Shown: positions 1-9,159, counted from the stretch's first letter. The stretch: DNA of 64,000 bases from Mesorhizobium loti (GCA_002356515.1 AP017605.1:620001-684000); one strand, 5' to 3'. Numbers and translations are program-made. Notes: a model not told the origin generated them from the letters alone.

Positions 1-742
1 GTCGAATTCCCGACACCGGCGAGGCGTCGCGGTAGTCGCGGCCGGTGGCCACCTTCACATAGCGTTCGTCGGGAGAAATACCGTTGGCGGGATCAAAGGC
101 AACCCAGCCGAGGCCCGGAACATGCGCTTCAGCCCAGGCATGGCTTGCCGCCTGCTCGACGGCATCCATCATCAGATAGCCGCTGATGTAGCGCGACGGA
201 AATCCCATGGCGCGCGCAGCGGCGGCAAAGATGTGGCTATGGTCCTGGCAAACCCCGGTTTTCAACGCCAGAGCCTCTTCGGCCGGGGTCGTCGCATTGG
301 TGGTGCCCGGCGTATAGGCGACACGCTCGCCGATCATGGCCATCAGCCGGTGCAGCCTTTCGATATCGGTGCCCGTGCCCACCGCCTCGGCAAGATCACG
401 GATGCCGCTGCCTATGGTGGTCAGCTGTGTCTCCTGCGCGAACAACCACAGCGGCGCGAAGCCCTGATGTGGCCCGCAAACGCCTGTTGTGTCGCGCGTC
501 ACCACTTCGCCCGATGCCTCGACCGTGATGAAGTCGTGGTCGCCCTCGACGCTCAGCAGTCTTGTGTCGTTGCCGTAATGGTCGGTAAACCGCACTTCCT
601 CGCGCGCGCCTTCGACTTTCAGCGCCCAGGACAGCACCGTCTGTGTCTGCCCGCTCACCGGCAACAGCCGTAGCCGCTGCAGCAGATATTGCACCGGTGC
701 GTCGTAACGGTATTCGGTCCGGTGCGTGATCTTGAGTCGCAT
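1..742 (-). CDS. Transglutaminase-like family protein (3' end outside window)
   Basis: About 247 codons are present; the C-terminus is cut by the window edge. The N-terminus (MRLKITHRTEYRYDAPV) is the beta-rich bacterial transglutaminase N-terminal domain (roughly residues 1-80). It is followed by a transglutaminase-like fold with a visible Cys-His-Asp triad: Cys in GVCQDHSH, His in SHAWAE and Asp in FDPANG. It is the last gene seen of a minus-strand run with the alpha-E protein (8 nt upstream) and the circularly permuted ATP-grasp protein. This trio recurs in many bacteria and is predicted, not proven, to make or process a peptide-type product. Substrate unknown; protease or amidase activity is as likely as crosslinking. 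Confidence 0.9.
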   Translation of the reverse strand, partial: MRLKITHRTEYRYDAPVQYLLQRLRLLPVSGQTQTVLSWALKVEGAREEVRFTDHYGNDTRLLSVEGDHDFITVEASGEVVTRDTTGVCGPHQGFAPLWLFAQETQLTTIGSGIRDLAEAVGTGTDIERLHRLMAMIGERVAYTPGTTNATTPAEEALALKTGVCQDHSHIFAAAARAMGFPSRYISGYLMMDAVEQAASHAWAEAHVPGLGWVAFDPANGISPDERYVKVATGRDYRDASPVSGIR

Positions 743-749
743 GGAGCCC

Positions 750-1691
750 TCAATAGAACCTGTAGTCCTGCGCGATTTCATCGCCGAGCCTGGTGTTGTC
801 GCGAATGAAGCCGGCGAGGAACTCGTGCAGACCCGCGTCGAATATATCCTTGATCGACCCGGCCCTCAGCATGGCTTGCGTCTTTTCCGCCGTCGCGTGG
901 CAGGCATGACGTTCGCCGTAATCGTCGCCGAGGAATTTCAGGTGTTCGGACAGGAAGCGATAGCAGAAGGTCAGCGATCGCGGCATGCGGACGTTGAGGA
1001 TCAGGTAGTCGGCGATGTTGGTCGGCTTGTAGTCCGCGTCATAGACCCAGCGGTAGGAGCGATGCGCCGACACCGAGCGCAGGATCGATTCCCACTGATA
1101 GTTGTCGAGTGTCGAGCCGACCCAGGAGATCGACGGCAACAGCACGTAATACTTCACGTCGAGGATACGCGCCGTGTTGTCGGCGCGCTCGACATAGGTG
1201 CCGAGCTGCGAGAAGTCGAAAATCTCGTTGCGCAGCATGGTGCCGTAGAACGAGCCGCGGATCAGCGCCGTTTCGCGCTTGATGGCATCGAGCACGCTTG
1301 GCAGGTCGCGCTCGTCGATCGGCCTCGCCAGCATCCGCTTCAGCGACATCCAGGCTTCGTTGATGCTTTCCCAGGTCTCGCGGGTCAGCGCGGTGCGCAC
1401 CATGCGGGCATTGTTACGGGCCGTCTCGATCGACGACATCGTGCTCGACGGGTTCGAGGTGTCGCGCAGCAGGAAATCGGCGACATCAGCCGCCGTATAG
1501 TCCTGGTATTTCTGTTTGAAGGCGACATCGGAGCCGGCGCTGAGCAGCACCGAATTCCACTCTTCCGAGGCACTCTGGGTGCGGGTCAGCGCCATACGCA
1601 GCCCCGCATCGACCAACCGCGCCATGTTTTCAGCCCGCTCAATGTAGCGGTTCATCCAGTACAGTCCGTTGGCGGTCCGGCCTAAAAGCAT
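750..1691 (-). CDS. Alpha-E domain-containing protein
   Basis: A 313-aa all-helical protein of the alpha-E family. It begins with the family signature (MLLGRTANGLYWMNRYIERAEN) in which the RxxxYxER-type pattern is clear, and it has no signal peptide or membrane segment. Its biochemical role is unknown. The family is almost always encoded beside a circularly permuted ATP-grasp enzyme and a transglutaminase-like protein, as here. The gaps are 21 nt to the ATP-grasp stop and 7 nt to the transglutaminase start, so one transcript is likely. Family assignment is firm; function is not known. Confidence 0.92.
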   Translation of the reverse strand: MLLGRTANGLYWMNRYIERAENMARLVDAGLRMALTRTQSASEEWNSVLLSAGSDVAFKQKYQDYTAADVADFLLRDTSNPSSTMSSIETARNNARMVRTALTRETWESINEAWMSLKRMLARPIDERDLPSVLDAIKRETALIRGSFYGTMLRNEIFDFSQLGTYVERADNTARILDVKYYVLLPSISWVGSTLDNYQWESILRSVSAHRSYRWVYDADYKPTNIADYLILNVRMPRSLTFCYRFLSEHLKFLGDDYGERHACHATAEKTQAMLRAGSIKDIFDAGLHEFLAGFIRDNTRLGDEIAQDYRFY

Positions 1692-1712
1692 CCAAAAACC
1701 TTCACATGAAAA

Positions 1713-3131
1713 TCAATCATCCAGCACCCAGGTATCCTTGGTACCGCCGCCTTGCGAGGAATTGACCACCAGCGAACCTTCCTTCAGCGCAACGCGCGTC
1801 AGGCCACCGGGCACGATCTGGATGCGATCGGACACCAGCACGTAGGGTCGGAGGTCGACGTGGCGCGGCGCCAGTCCCTTGTCGGTCAGGATCGGACAGG
1901 TCGACAGCGCCAGTGTCGGCTGGGCGATATAGTTCGAAGGCTTCGCCGCCAGCTTCTTGGCGAAGGCCTCGCACTCCTTCTTGGTCGCCGCCGGGCCGAC
2001 CAGCATGCCGTAGCCGCCGGAGCCGTGCACTTCCTTGATCACCAGTTCGTGGATGTGCTCGAGCACGTATTTCAGGCTGTCCGGCTCCGAACAGCGCCAG
2101 GTCGGGATGTTGCCGAGGATCGCCTTGCGGCCGGTATAGAATTCGACGATCTCGGGCATGTAAGAATAGATCGCCTTGTCGTCGGCGATGCCGGTGCCCG
2201 GCGCATTGGCGATGGTGATGTTGCCGGCGCGGTAGACATCCATGATGCCGGGTATGCCAAGGGCCGAATCCGGCCGGAAGGTCAGCGGGTCGAGGAAGGA
2301 ATCATCGACGCGGCGGTAGAGCACGTCGATTTGCTTGTAGCCTTCGGTCGTGCGCATCGCGACATGGCCGTCGACGACGCGCAGATCCTGGCCCTCGACC
2401 AATTGCACGCCCATCTGGTCGGCAAGGAAGGCGTGCTCGAAATAGGCGGAATTGAAACTGCCTGGCGTCAGCACGGCGATGGTCGGCGCGCCCTTGGTGC
2501 TCTGCGGACGAACCGCTGCCAGCGACTGGCGCAGCAGCTGCGGGTAGTTCTCCACCGGCCGCACCTTGATCTTCTGGAACAGCTCAGGGAACAGCTGCAT
2601 CATCGTCTCGCGGTTCTCCAGCATGTAGGAGACGCCCGACGGCGTGCGTGCATTGTCTTCCAATACGTAGAACTCGTCCTCGCTGATGCGCACGATATCG
2701 ACGCCGATGATGTGGGTGTAGACGCCCGCCGGCGGCCGCACCCCGATCATCTCCGGCAAGAATGCCTCGTTCTTGGCGATCAGGTCCCTGGGAACCCGGC
2801 CCGCGCGCAGAATCTCCTGGCGGTGATAGATATCGTCGAGGAAGGCGTTCAGCGCCTGCACGCGCTGTTCGATGCCTTGCGTCAGGCGCCGCCACTCATT
2901 GCCTGAAATGATGCGAGGAACGATATCGAACGGGATCAGCCGTTCGGACGCCTCCTGCTCGCCATAGACGGCGAAGGTGATGCCGGTCTTGCGGAAGACG
3001 CGTTCGGCGTCCTGCATCTTCTCGGTAAGTCTGGCTGGATCCTGCTCCTTCAGCCAGCGGTCATAAGCCGAATACGGTCTTCTCAATCCGGAGACTTCCG
3101 GAAGCATTTCATCGAACGCTGCCAATCGCAT
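1713..3131 (-). CDS. Circularly permuted type 2 ATP-grasp protein
   Basis: I take the ATG at 3131, giving 472 aa, because AGGGGAG lies just before it and the resulting N-terminus (AAFDEMLPE, then RPYSAYDRWL) fits the family. An in-frame start at 3182 would add 17 residues without a ribosome-binding site. Family hallmarks are visible: the GVDIVRISEDEFYVLEDNAR stretch, FSEL-type region before it, and the C-terminal VHGSGGYGML and LSTCP segments. It probably ligates an amino group to a carboxylate using ATP; the substrate is unknown. It is the first gene of the operon with the alpha-E and transglutaminase-like proteins, which suggests a three-step peptide-synthesis or modification pathway (inference). 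Confidence 0.9.
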   Translation of the reverse strand: MRLAAFDEMLPEVSGLRRPYSAYDRWLKEQDPARLTEKMQDAERVFRKTGITFAVYGEQEASERLIPFDIVPRIISGNEWRRLTQGIEQRVQALNAFLDDIYHRQEILRAGRVPRDLIAKNEAFLPEMIGVRPPAGVYTHIIGVDIVRISEDEFYVLEDNARTPSGVSYMLENRETMMQLFPELFQKIKVRPVENYPQLLRQSLAAVRPQSTKGAPTIAVLTPGSFNSAYFEHAFLADQMGVQLVEGQDLRVVDGHVAMRTTEGYKQIDVLYRRVDDSFLDPLTFRPDSALGIPGIMDVYRAGNITIANAPGTGIADDKAIYSYMPEIVEFYTGRKAILGNIPTWRCSEPDSLKYVLEHIHELVIKEVHGSGGYGMLVGPAATKKECEAFAKKLAAKPSNYIAQPTLALSTCPILTDKGLAPRHVDLRPYVLVSDRIQIVPGGLTRVALKEGSLVVNSSQGGGTKDTWVLDD

Positions 3132-3218
3132 ACTCCCCTGTGACGCCATTTCACTGGCGTCGCCGGAGAAAATCAAGCGCAATCGGTGATTTGGGGGATC
3201 CGGACGATCAGTATGTTG

Positions 3219-3243
3219 CAGCTGCCTAAAATTGAGGCAGCTG
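3219..3243. repeat. Perfect 9-bp inverted repeat (candidate hairpin)
   Basis: CAGCTGCCT (3219-3227) and AGGCAGCTG (3235-3243) are perfectly complementary with a 7-nt loop. It sits between the stop of the Lrp-type ligand-binding gene and the start of the ATP-grasp operon, both on the minus strand. No T-run follows on either strand, so it is either a weak terminator, an mRNA-end stabiliser, or an operator for the ATP-grasp operon. Confidence 0.6.
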
Positions 3244-3295
3244 AAATATGACCTTGATCAGGCTTTGCCTCGTGCCCGGGCAGATACCTTCCCGC

Positions 3296-3532
3296 CTAGA
3301 AGGCGCGGAAGGTGACGACCGTAAACGTGTCCTTGATGCCGGGGAGAATCTGCACCTTCTCGTTGACGAAATGGCCGACGTCTTCCTCGTCATCGACATA
3401 GAATTTGGCGAGCAGGTCGTAATTGCCGGCGGTGGAGTAGATCTCCGAGGCGATCTCGGCATCGGCAAGCGCGCTGGCAACCTCATAGGACTTGCCCAAC
3501 TCGCATTTGATCTGCACGAAAAACGCCTTCAT
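3296..3532 (-). CDS. Stand-alone Lrp/AsnC-type ligand-binding (RAM) domain protein
   Basis: The whole 78-aa protein is one alpha/beta RAM domain of the kind found at the C-terminus of Lrp/AsnC regulators, starting MKAFFVQIKC and containing the typical GNYDLLAKFYVDD core. There is no helix-turn-helix, so it cannot bind DNA on its own. Such stand-alone RAM proteins form amino-acid-binding oligomers or interact with full-length Lrp relatives (known for the family). The target here is unknown. Confidence 0.85.
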   Translation of the reverse strand: MKAFFVQIKCELGKSYEVASALADAEIASEIYSTAGNYDLLAKFYVDDEEDVGHFVNEKVQILPGIKDTFTVVTFRAF

Positions 3533-3786
3533 GGCTTCGTCCCGCTAAACGTCCAAGTCCAAGCGGTCCTTCTGGCAGACTGGAGGCGGCCTTTCAAGCA
3601 CTGGAATGCGCACTTAGCCGGCGCAGCCCCCGGCCATGGCCTCGCGCAGCTCCGCAAACGGCATGACATTCCGGTGGCGAATATTCACAATCGGTGAAAC
3701 CGGGATGCACCGCCAAGCGTATGTTATCGTGCATCTTCGGACATCATTTTTTGAGGGACTATTCCGAGGGACAACGGAGACAGGCC

Positions 3787-4206
3787 ATGCGCCGCGCTTT
3801 TTTCGCATTCGCAGTCATTCCATTCCTCTTCATATCCTCGGCCTTTGCCGGCGATGCCGATGTCAAAGCCGGCCAGGCTGTCATCGATGGTCAGTTGAAG
3901 GCGCTGCTGGCCGATGACGGCGCCAAGGCCTACAGCTTCGCTGCCCCGAACGTGAAGCAGGTGTTCCCGACCGTCGACGCCTTCATGAACATGGTGACCA
4001 ATGGCTACCCGCCGGTGCGAAAGCCACAATCCTACGCCTTCGGCAAGGTCGAGCAGACAGGCCCGGGTTCGCTTATCCAGCAAGTGCTGATCGTCGGCCC
4101 CGACGGCAAGGATTATGAGGCGGTCTACACGCTGCAGCAGCAACCCGACGGCACCTTCCAGATCACCGGCTGCAGCCTGCGGGCGTCGAACTCGCTCAGC
4201 ACCTGA
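3787..4206 (+). CDS. Exported DUF4864-like protein
   Basis: A 139-aa protein with a clear Sec signal peptide (MRRAFFAFAVIPFLFISSAFA, cleavage after residue 21 or so). GGAG seven bases before the ATG fixes this start. The mature part has the SNTF2-like layout of DUF4864 proteins: repeated QLKALLADDGAKAYSFAAP and a QVLIVGPDGKDYEAVYTL strand. It is predicted to be periplasmic; function unknown. Its stop is only 4 nt from the convergent tgt stop, leaving no room for a separate terminator. Confidence 0.75.
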   Translation: MRRAFFAFAVIPFLFISSAFAGDADVKAGQAVIDGQLKALLADDGAKAYSFAAPNVKQVFPTVDAFMNMVTNGYPPVRKPQSYAFGKVEQTGPGSLIQQVLIVGPDGKDYEAVYTLQQQPDGTFQITGCSLRASNSLST

Positions 4207-4210
4207 GGTT

Positions 4211-5341
4211 TTACAGGACGGGAATGTCGCCCCTCGCCCAGCCTTCTGATATCTCAGCCGCACGCGCGTCAAAGCTACCGATTTCGATCGCCGCGCGGAT
4301 GTCCTGCATCAGCTTTTGATAATACGAAAGATTGTTCCAGGTTAGCAGCATGGCGCCGAGCGCCTCCTGCGAGCGCACCAGATGATGTAGATAGGCGCGC
4401 GAATAATCCCGCGCTGCCGGGCAGTCGCTTTCCTCGTCGAGCGGGCGCGGATCGTCGGCGTGGCGGGCGTTGCGCAGATTGACCTTGCCGCGCCTGGTGT
4501 AGGCAAGGCCATGCCGGCCGGCCCGTGTCGGCATCACGCAGTCGAACATGTCGATGCCGCGCGCCACCGATTTCAGGATATCGTCGGGCGTGCCTACGCC
4601 CATGAGGTAGCGCGGCTTGTCGGCGGGCAGTTCCGGACAGGTGATGTCGAGCATTTCGAGCATCACCGCCTGCGGCTCGCCGACGGCCAGGCCGCCAACC
4701 GCATAGCCCTTCAGGTTCATCGCGCTCAACGCCTGCGCCGAACGCACCCGAAGCGCTGCATTGTCGCCGCCCTGCACGATGCCGAACATCGCCTTGCCCG
4801 GCTGATCGCCGAACGCCGTCTTGCAGCGCTCGGCCCAGCGCAGCGATAGTTCCATCGCACGCTCGATCTCCTTCAGCTCGGCCGGCAGCGCCGTGCATTC
4901 GTCGAGCTGCATCTGGATGTCGGAATCGAGCAGGCCCTGGATCTCGATCGAGCGCTCCGGCGACATTTCGTAAGGCGCACCATCGATATGCGAGCGGAAG
5001 GTGACGCCCTTCTCGGTCAGTTTCCTGAGCTTCGACAGCGACATCACTTGGAAACCTCCGCTGTCGGTCAAGATCGGATGCGGCCAGCGCGCGAATTCAT
5101 GCAATCCGCCAAGCCGCGCGACACGCTCGGCACCGGGCCGCAGCATCAGGTGATAGGTGTTGCCCAGGATAATGTCGGCGCCGACGCCGCGCACCTGGTC
5201 CATATACATGGTCTTGACGGTGCCGCCGGTGCCGACCGGCATGAAGGCAGGCGTGCGGATTTCGCCGCGCGGCATGTCGATCACACCGCGCCGCGCCTTG
5301 CCGTCGGTGGCGAGGACCTTGAAGGAGAACGGCTTAGCCAT
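4211..5341 (-). CDS. tgt: tRNA-guanine transglycosylase
   Basis: A 376-aa enzyme that swaps the wobble guanine of GUN anticodon tRNAs for preQ1 in queuosine synthesis. The start at 5341 has AAGGA upstream and gives the standard [10 protein letters not shown]-terminus. Visible sites are Asp93 in LTDSGGFQV (acid/base) and Asp267 in FDCVMPTR (nucleophile). Oddly, the zinc site is mostly missing: where E. coli has CxCxxC and a distal His, this protein has Ser305, Cys307, Ala310 and Asn336. It overlaps the upstream 89-aa gene by 8 nt and lies in the same operon as queA, the next enzyme of the pathway. Confidence 0.97.
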   Translation of the reverse strand: MAKPFSFKVLATDGKARRGVIDMPRGEIRTPAFMPVGTGGTVKTMYMDQVRGVGADIILGNTYHLMLRPGAERVARLGGLHEFARWPHPILTDSGGFQVMSLSKLRKLTEKGVTFRSHIDGAPYEMSPERSIEIQGLLDSDIQMQLDECTALPAELKEIERAMELSLRWAERCKTAFGDQPGKAMFGIVQGGDNAALRVRSAQALSAMNLKGYAVGGLAVGEPQAVMLEMLDITCPELPADKPRYLMGVGTPDDILKSVARGIDMFDCVMPTRAGRHGLAYTRRGKVNLRNARHADDPRPLDEESDCPAARDYSRAYLHHLVRSQEALGAMLLTWNNLSYYQKLMQDIRAAIEIGSFDARAAEISEGWARGDIPVL

Positions 5342-5603
5342 TGAATTCCTTGTCATGGATCGGTGCGTCCGGCGCCTGTCTGTCGAGCGACTGCCGGTAT
5401 TGGATGCAGCCGCGCATGAATTTGGCCCAGGGCGGCACGGCGATCGATGGCTCGGTCTTCTCCGGCAGCAGCTCCCACAGATCGGGGTGGTGCCAGCACA
5501 GATTATGGCCCGACGTATCGCGATGCGCGCGAATGCCGGCGCGCAGTTTCTTCACCTCGGCGATCAGTGCATCGCGATCAAGGGTTTGCAGGTCATCGTC
5601 CAT
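5334..5603 (-). CDS. Conserved hypothetical protein between queA and tgt
   Basis: An 89-aa soluble protein without signal or membrane segments. The start at 5603 is set by GGAG seven bases upstream; it overlaps the 3' end of queA by 11 nt and the start of tgt by 8 nt, so the three are translationally coupled. A His/Trp-rich centre ([15 protein letters not shown]) and MRGCIQYR segment are the notable features. I do not recognise an enzymatic family. Its tight embedding suggests a link to tRNA modification, but that is only context. Confidence 0.8.
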   Translation of the reverse strand: MDDDLQTLDRDALIAEVKKLRAGIRAHRDTSGHNLCWHHPDLWELLPEKTEPSIAVPPWAKFMRGCIQYRQSLDRQAPDAPIHDKEFNG

Positions 5604-6681
5604 CGCTGATCTCCGCTCGATACAGCAGGCTTGCGTCTCCATAGGAATAGAACCGGTAGCGGTTCGCAATGGCATGCGCATAGGCCGCACGCATCATGCC
5701 GAGGCCGCTGAAGGCCGAAACCAGCATGAACAGCGTCGAACGCGGCAGATGGAAATTGGTCATCAGCATGTCGGCCGTGCGAAAGCGGTAGCCGGGCGTG
5801 ATGAAGATATCGGTCGGCCCAGACCACGCAGGCACCGTGCCGTCTTCACGCGCGGCACTCTCCAGCAGCCGCAGCGAGGTCGTGCCGACGGCGATGATGC
5901 GCCCGCCCCTCGCTTTGGCCGCGTTCAGCGCGTCGGCTGTTTCCCGGCCGACCGAACCGGTCTCGGCATGCATCTTGTGGTCGGCTGTGTCGTCCGCCTT
6001 GACCGGCAGGAACGTGCCTGCGCCGACATGCAAGGTGACGAAGTGGCGTTCGACACCCTTGGCGTCGAGCGCTGCAAACAGCTCCGGCGTGAAATGCAGG
6101 CCGGCAGTGGGCGCAGCAACGGCGCCTTCCTCCCTTGCATAAATGGTCTGGTAGTCGGCCCGGTCGCGCTCGTCGTCATCGCGCTTCGAAGCGATGTAGG
6201 GCGGCAGCGGAATGTGACCGACCGCGTGCAGCGCCTCATCGAGGAACGGCCCCGACAGGTCGAAGCCAAGCAGCGCCTCGCCGCCCTCGCCCTTCTCGAT
6301 CACCGTGGCATCGAGCTGGCCCAGGAAGCAGGAATTGCCGTCATGGCCGAAATGGATGCGATCGCCGGCGGCGATGCGTTTGCCTGGCCGCATGAAGGCG
6401 AGCCACCGGTCCGGCGCCACGCGCATGTGCAGTGTCGCCTCGACTTGCGCCTGCGCTTCGCCCCGCCGCCTTATGCCCTTGAGCTGCGCCGGTATGACCT
6501 TGGTGTCGTTGAACACCAGCACATCGCCGGCTCTGAGCAAGGATGGCAGGTCGCCAACCCTGCGGTCGTCGAGTGCCTCGCCAGGCTTGACCACGAGCAT
6601 TTTGGCGCTGTCGCGCGGCTCCGCCGGGCGAAGCGCGATGCGCTCCTCCGGCAGGTCGAAGTCAAAGAGATCGACGCGCAT
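5593..6681 (-). CDS. queA: S-adenosylmethionine:tRNA ribosyltransferase-isomerase
   Basis: A 362-aa enzyme that builds epoxyqueuosine on tRNA by transferring the ribosyl part of S-adenosylmethionine to preQ1. It starts [19 protein letters not shown], the family N-terminus, and carries the diagnostic [20 protein letters not shown] and [10 protein letters not shown] segments and the [14 protein letters not shown]-terminal motif. Length is normal. Its start codon overlaps the stop of the upstream transporter gene, and it is followed by an 89-aa gene and tgt. Tgt acts before QueA on the same tRNA position. Confidence 0.97.
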   Translation of the reverse strand: MRVDLFDFDLPEERIALRPAEPRDSAKMLVVKPGEALDDRRVGDLPSLLRAGDVLVFNDTKVIPAQLKGIRRRGEAQAQVEATLHMRVAPDRWLAFMRPGKRIAAGDRIHFGHDGNSCFLGQLDATVIEKGEGGEALLGFDLSGPFLDEALHAVGHIPLPPYIASKRDDDERDRADYQTIYAREEGAVAAPTAGLHFTPELFAALDAKGVERHFVTLHVGAGTFLPVKADDTADHKMHAETGSVGRETADALNAAKARGGRIIAVGTTSLRLLESAAREDGTVPAWSGPTDIFITPGYRFRTADMLMTNFHLPRSTLFMLVSAFSGLGMMRAAYAHAIANRYRFYSYGDASLLYRAEISDGR

Positions 6682-7130
6682 CAGTAGAGCCGGATAAGCA
6701 GCGCTCCGGCCAAGAGCAGCACCGCGCCGGCGACCCGGCCGAGCGAGATTTCACGCACCGCGACGCCAAGGAAGCCGACGCGGTCGACGAGCATGCCGGC
6801 CAGCAGCTGGCCGGCCACCAGGAACGCCATCAGCGCCGCGGCGCCGATGCGGGGCGTCAGGATTGTCGAGAGCGTGACGTAGAAGCCGCCAAGCATGCCG
6901 CCGGCGACGAACAGCCAGGGCGCCGGCGCCTTCCAGTCAAGCGAAAGGTCCTGCAGCCTGACCACCGCGAAGGCGATGATACCGAGCACGACAGCGCCCG
7001 ACAGGAACGAAAACGCAGCCGCCGCGACCGGGAGACCCAGGCCGCGCGCGAGTTGCGAATTGATCGGGGCCTGAATGGCAATGAAGGCGCCGGACAGGAT
7101 GCCGAGAAGCGACCAGACGACGCCCATCAT
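6681..7130 (-). CDS. Small DMT-family (DUF606/YdcZ-type) membrane transporter
   Basis: A 149-aa protein with about five hydrophobic helices, beginning [27 protein letters not shown]. This is the DUF606 half-size drug/metabolite transporter pattern, with the [11 protein letters not shown] motif and [14 protein letters not shown] segment. Half-size members work as dimers; substrate unknown. Its stop overlaps the queA start, and it follows ppiB by 12 nt. Two adjacent ATG codons at the start are possible. Confidence 0.87.
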   Translation of the reverse strand: MMGVVWSLLGILSGAFIAIQAPINSQLARGLGLPVAAAAFSFLSGAVVLGIIAFAVVRLQDLSLDWKAPAPWLFVAGGMLGGFYVTLSTILTPRIGAAALMAFLVAGQLLAGMLVDRVGFLGVAVREISLGRVAGAVLLLAGALLIRLY

Positions 7131-7142
7131 TGTCGTTTTGCC

Positions 7143-7655
7143 TTACTTGACGTCGGCCGCGACCTTCAGCGACACGATCTTGTCGGGATCGACCACCGGC
7201 TCGCCGCGCTTGATCTTGTCGACATTGTCCATGCCTTCGATGACCTGGCCCCAGACCGTGTACTGGCGGTTGAGGAAGGCGGCATCGTCGAAGCAGATGA
7301 AGAACTGCGAATTGGCCGAGTTCGGGTTCTGCGCACGCGCCATCGAGCAGGTGCCGCGGCCATGGTTGGCGTTGGAGAACTCAGCCTTCAGATCCGGCTT
7401 GTCGGAACCGCCCATGCCGGCGCGGGAAGGCGCAAAGGTCGGCTTGTTCGAATTGCCGAACTTCACATCGCCGGTCTGCGCCATGAAGCCGTCGATGACA
7501 CGGTGGAAGACCACGCCGTCATAGGCGCCTTCCCTGGCCAGTTCCTTGATGCGGGCGACATGGCCGGGCGCCAGGTCGGGGAAAAGTTCGATGACGACCT
7601 TGCCCTTGGTCGTTTCCAGGATGAGCGCGTTTTCGCGGTCCTTGATCTCAGCCAT
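7143..7655 (-). CDS. ppiB: Cytoplasmic cyclophilin-type peptidyl-prolyl isomerase
   Basis: A 170-aa cyclophilin that speeds cis-trans isomerisation of prolyl bonds. The ATG at 7655 follows AAGGATATCTGAC; an upstream in-frame TTG has no support. The catalytic core FHRVIDGFMAQTGD and GRGTCSMAR, NSANSQFFICF motifs are complete. There is no signal peptide, so it acts in the cytoplasm. It is adjacent to, and clearly paralogous with, the exported cyclophilin upstream (same motifs in the same order), pointing to a tandem duplication. Confidence 0.93.
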   Translation of the reverse strand: MAEIKDRENALILETTKGKVVIELFPDLAPGHVARIKELAREGAYDGVVFHRVIDGFMAQTGDVKFGNSNKPTFAPSRAGMGGSDKPDLKAEFSNANHGRGTCSMARAQNPNSANSQFFICFDDAAFLNRQYTVWGQVIEGMDNVDKIKRGEPVVDPDKIVSLKVAADVK

Positions 7656-7685
7656 GTCAGATATCCTTTTGTTCAAAAACAGAAA

Positions 7686-8273
7686 TTATTTGTCGGCGGC
7701 TATGCGCACCTTGATCATCCGGTCAGGGTCGGAGACCGTGCCGTTGTCCGCCTCGTCACCCTTCTTGATGTGGTCCACCAGCTCCATGCCGCTGACGACA
7801 TTGCCGACGATGGTGTACTGGCCGTCGAGCGGCGGTGCCGGTGCGAACATGATGAAGAACTGCGAATTGGCGGAGTTCGGATCTTGCGAGCGGGCCATGC
7901 CGACCACGCCGCGCTTATAATGCTCGGTCTGCGAGAATTCGGCAGGCAGGTCAGGCAGGTCCGAACCGCCGGTGCCGACGGCCTGGGCGTTAAAACCCTT
8001 GTTCATGTTGCCGAACTTGACGTCGCCGGTCTGCGCCATGAAGCCGTCGATGACGCGGTGGAAAGCGACATTGTCATAGGCATGGTCACGCACGAGCTTC
8101 TTGATCTGCGCGACATGCTTGGGCGCCAGATCAGGCCGCAGCGCGATGGTGACGTCACCATCCTTCAGCGTGATGATCATGGTGTTTTCCGGGTCGGCGG
8201 CATAGGCCGAGACAGACGCGGTCACGAGACCGGCAAGCACGACAAAGAACGAGGCGAGCCTTTTGAGCTGCAT
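7686..8273 (-). CDS. Periplasmic cyclophilin-type peptidyl-prolyl isomerase
   Basis: A 195-aa cyclophilin with a Sec signal peptide (MQLKRLASFFVVLAGLVTASVSA type start, cleavage near AYA-AD). The catalytic motif FHRVIDGFMAQTGD is identical to that of the next gene, and NSANSQFFIMF is also present. It should fold proteins in the periplasm. It lies 17 nt after coaD and 30 nt before ppiB in one minus-strand operon. The name ppiA is possible but not certain. Confidence 0.92.
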   Translation of the reverse strand: MQLKRLASFFVVLAGLVTASVSAYAADPENTMIITLKDGDVTIALRPDLAPKHVAQIKKLVRDHAYDNVAFHRVIDGFMAQTGDVKFGNMNKGFNAQAVGTGGSDLPDLPAEFSQTEHYKRGVVGMARSQDPNSANSQFFIMFAPAPPLDGQYTIVGNVVSGMELVDHIKKGDEADNGTVSDPDRMIKVRIAADK

Positions 8274-8290
8274 GAGGATTTTCTCCGAGC

Positions 8291-8791
8291 TTATTTCGCG
8301 AATTTGGCGGTGAGCGCGCCGGCAACAGCGGCCGGCACGAAGGGGCGGATGTCGCCTCCCATCGAAGCTATCTGGCGCACAAGTGTGGCGGTAATGGTGC
8401 GCACGGAAGGGCTGGCGGGCAGAAAAACCGTCTGCAGCTCGGGCGCCATAGTTTCGTTCATGCCGGCCATCTGCATCTCGTAGTCGAGATCGGTGCCGTC
8501 GCGCAGGCCGCGGATCATGATCGAAGCGCCCTGTTTCCTGGCGGCATCGATGACCAATCCGTCGAACGCAACGACCTTGATGCGGGCCCCGTCGCGGCCG
8601 AACTCGGCCTTGGTCGCGGCCTCGATCAGCGCTACCCGCTCCTCGAAGGAAAACAGCGGCTTCTTGCCCGGATGAATGCCGATCGCGGCATAGACGATGT
8701 CGGCAACGGCCAGCGACGCCTTCAGCACATCGAGATGGCCGTTGGTCAGCGGGTCGAAGGAGCCGGCATAAAGGGCGGTGCGTTCAGTCAT
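8291..8791 (-). CDS. coaD: Phosphopantetheine adenylyltransferase
   Basis: A 166-aa nucleotidyltransferase that makes dephospho-CoA from 4'-phosphopantetheine and ATP. The ATG at 8791 gives [20 protein letters not shown], containing the TxGH-like nucleotide-binding motif (TNGH), and the C-terminal half has the [14 protein letters not shown] segment corresponding to the family's ISSTxVR motif, here with TIT in place of ISS. The [19 protein letters not shown] block is diagnostic. It is the first gene of the coaD-cyclophilin-queA-tgt operon. Confidence 0.96.
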   Translation of the reverse strand: MTERTALYAGSFDPLTNGHLDVLKASLAVADIVYAAIGIHPGKKPLFSFEERVALIEAATKAEFGRDGARIKVVAFDGLVIDAARKQGASIMIRGLRDGTDLDYEMQMAGMNETMAPELQTVFLPASPSVRTITATLVRQIASMGGDIRPFVPAAVAGALTAKFAK

Positions 8792-8923
8792 GGCAGGTGC
8801 TTCTAGCGAGCCTCTGTCGCAAAGGCAAATCCGATCGGCGCGAAGGCCGTGAACCTTTTCCGGCACATGAACGACAGATGAACACGCTGATCACGAAGCC
8901 TTCACGCAGCGTTCACTAGGTTG

Positions 8924-8938
8924 CACCTTAATAAGGTG
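8924..8938. promoter_or_regulatory. 15-bp palindrome, candidate operator
   Basis: CACCTTA and TAAGGTG flank a single central A, a perfect palindrome in the 194-nt gap between the divergent coaD operon and the 50-aa ORF. TTGCAC and AT-rich sequence nearby suggest a promoter, so it could be a repressor site. No cognate regulator is encoded next to it. Confidence 0.45.
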
Positions 8939-8985
8939 AAACCAAAATCCTATCTATCCGTTGTAAGGCGCAGGAGAACACGCAA

Positions 8986-9138
8986 ATGCTGATCTACATG
9001 CTCGCCACCGCAATGACAGTCGCCATGCTGATCGCCACCGTATTTGGGCTGCATCAGGAGGCACAACGCATCCGCGTCAAGGCAACCACCAAGCGCTTCG
9101 AAGGCTTCGGCCCTCGCAAGCCATATCGTCACTACTAA
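8986..9138 (+). CDS. Small membrane-anchored hypothetical protein (50 aa)
   Basis: The ORF has AGGAG eight bases before its ATG and encodes one N-terminal hydrophobic helix (LIYMLATAMTVAMLIATVFG) followed by a short basic tail rich in Arg and Lys (KRFEGFGPRKPYRHY). It is probably a single-pass inner-membrane protein with a cytoplasmic basic tail. I do not recognise a family. The good ribosome-binding site, a palindrome 48 nt upstream and a hairpin just after the stop make it likely to be a real transcription unit. Confidence 0.7.
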   Translation: MLIYMLATAMTVAMLIATVFGLHQEAQRIRVKATTKRFEGFGPRKPYRHY

Positions 9139-9159
9139 ATCAGTCCAGACTTGCTGCCG

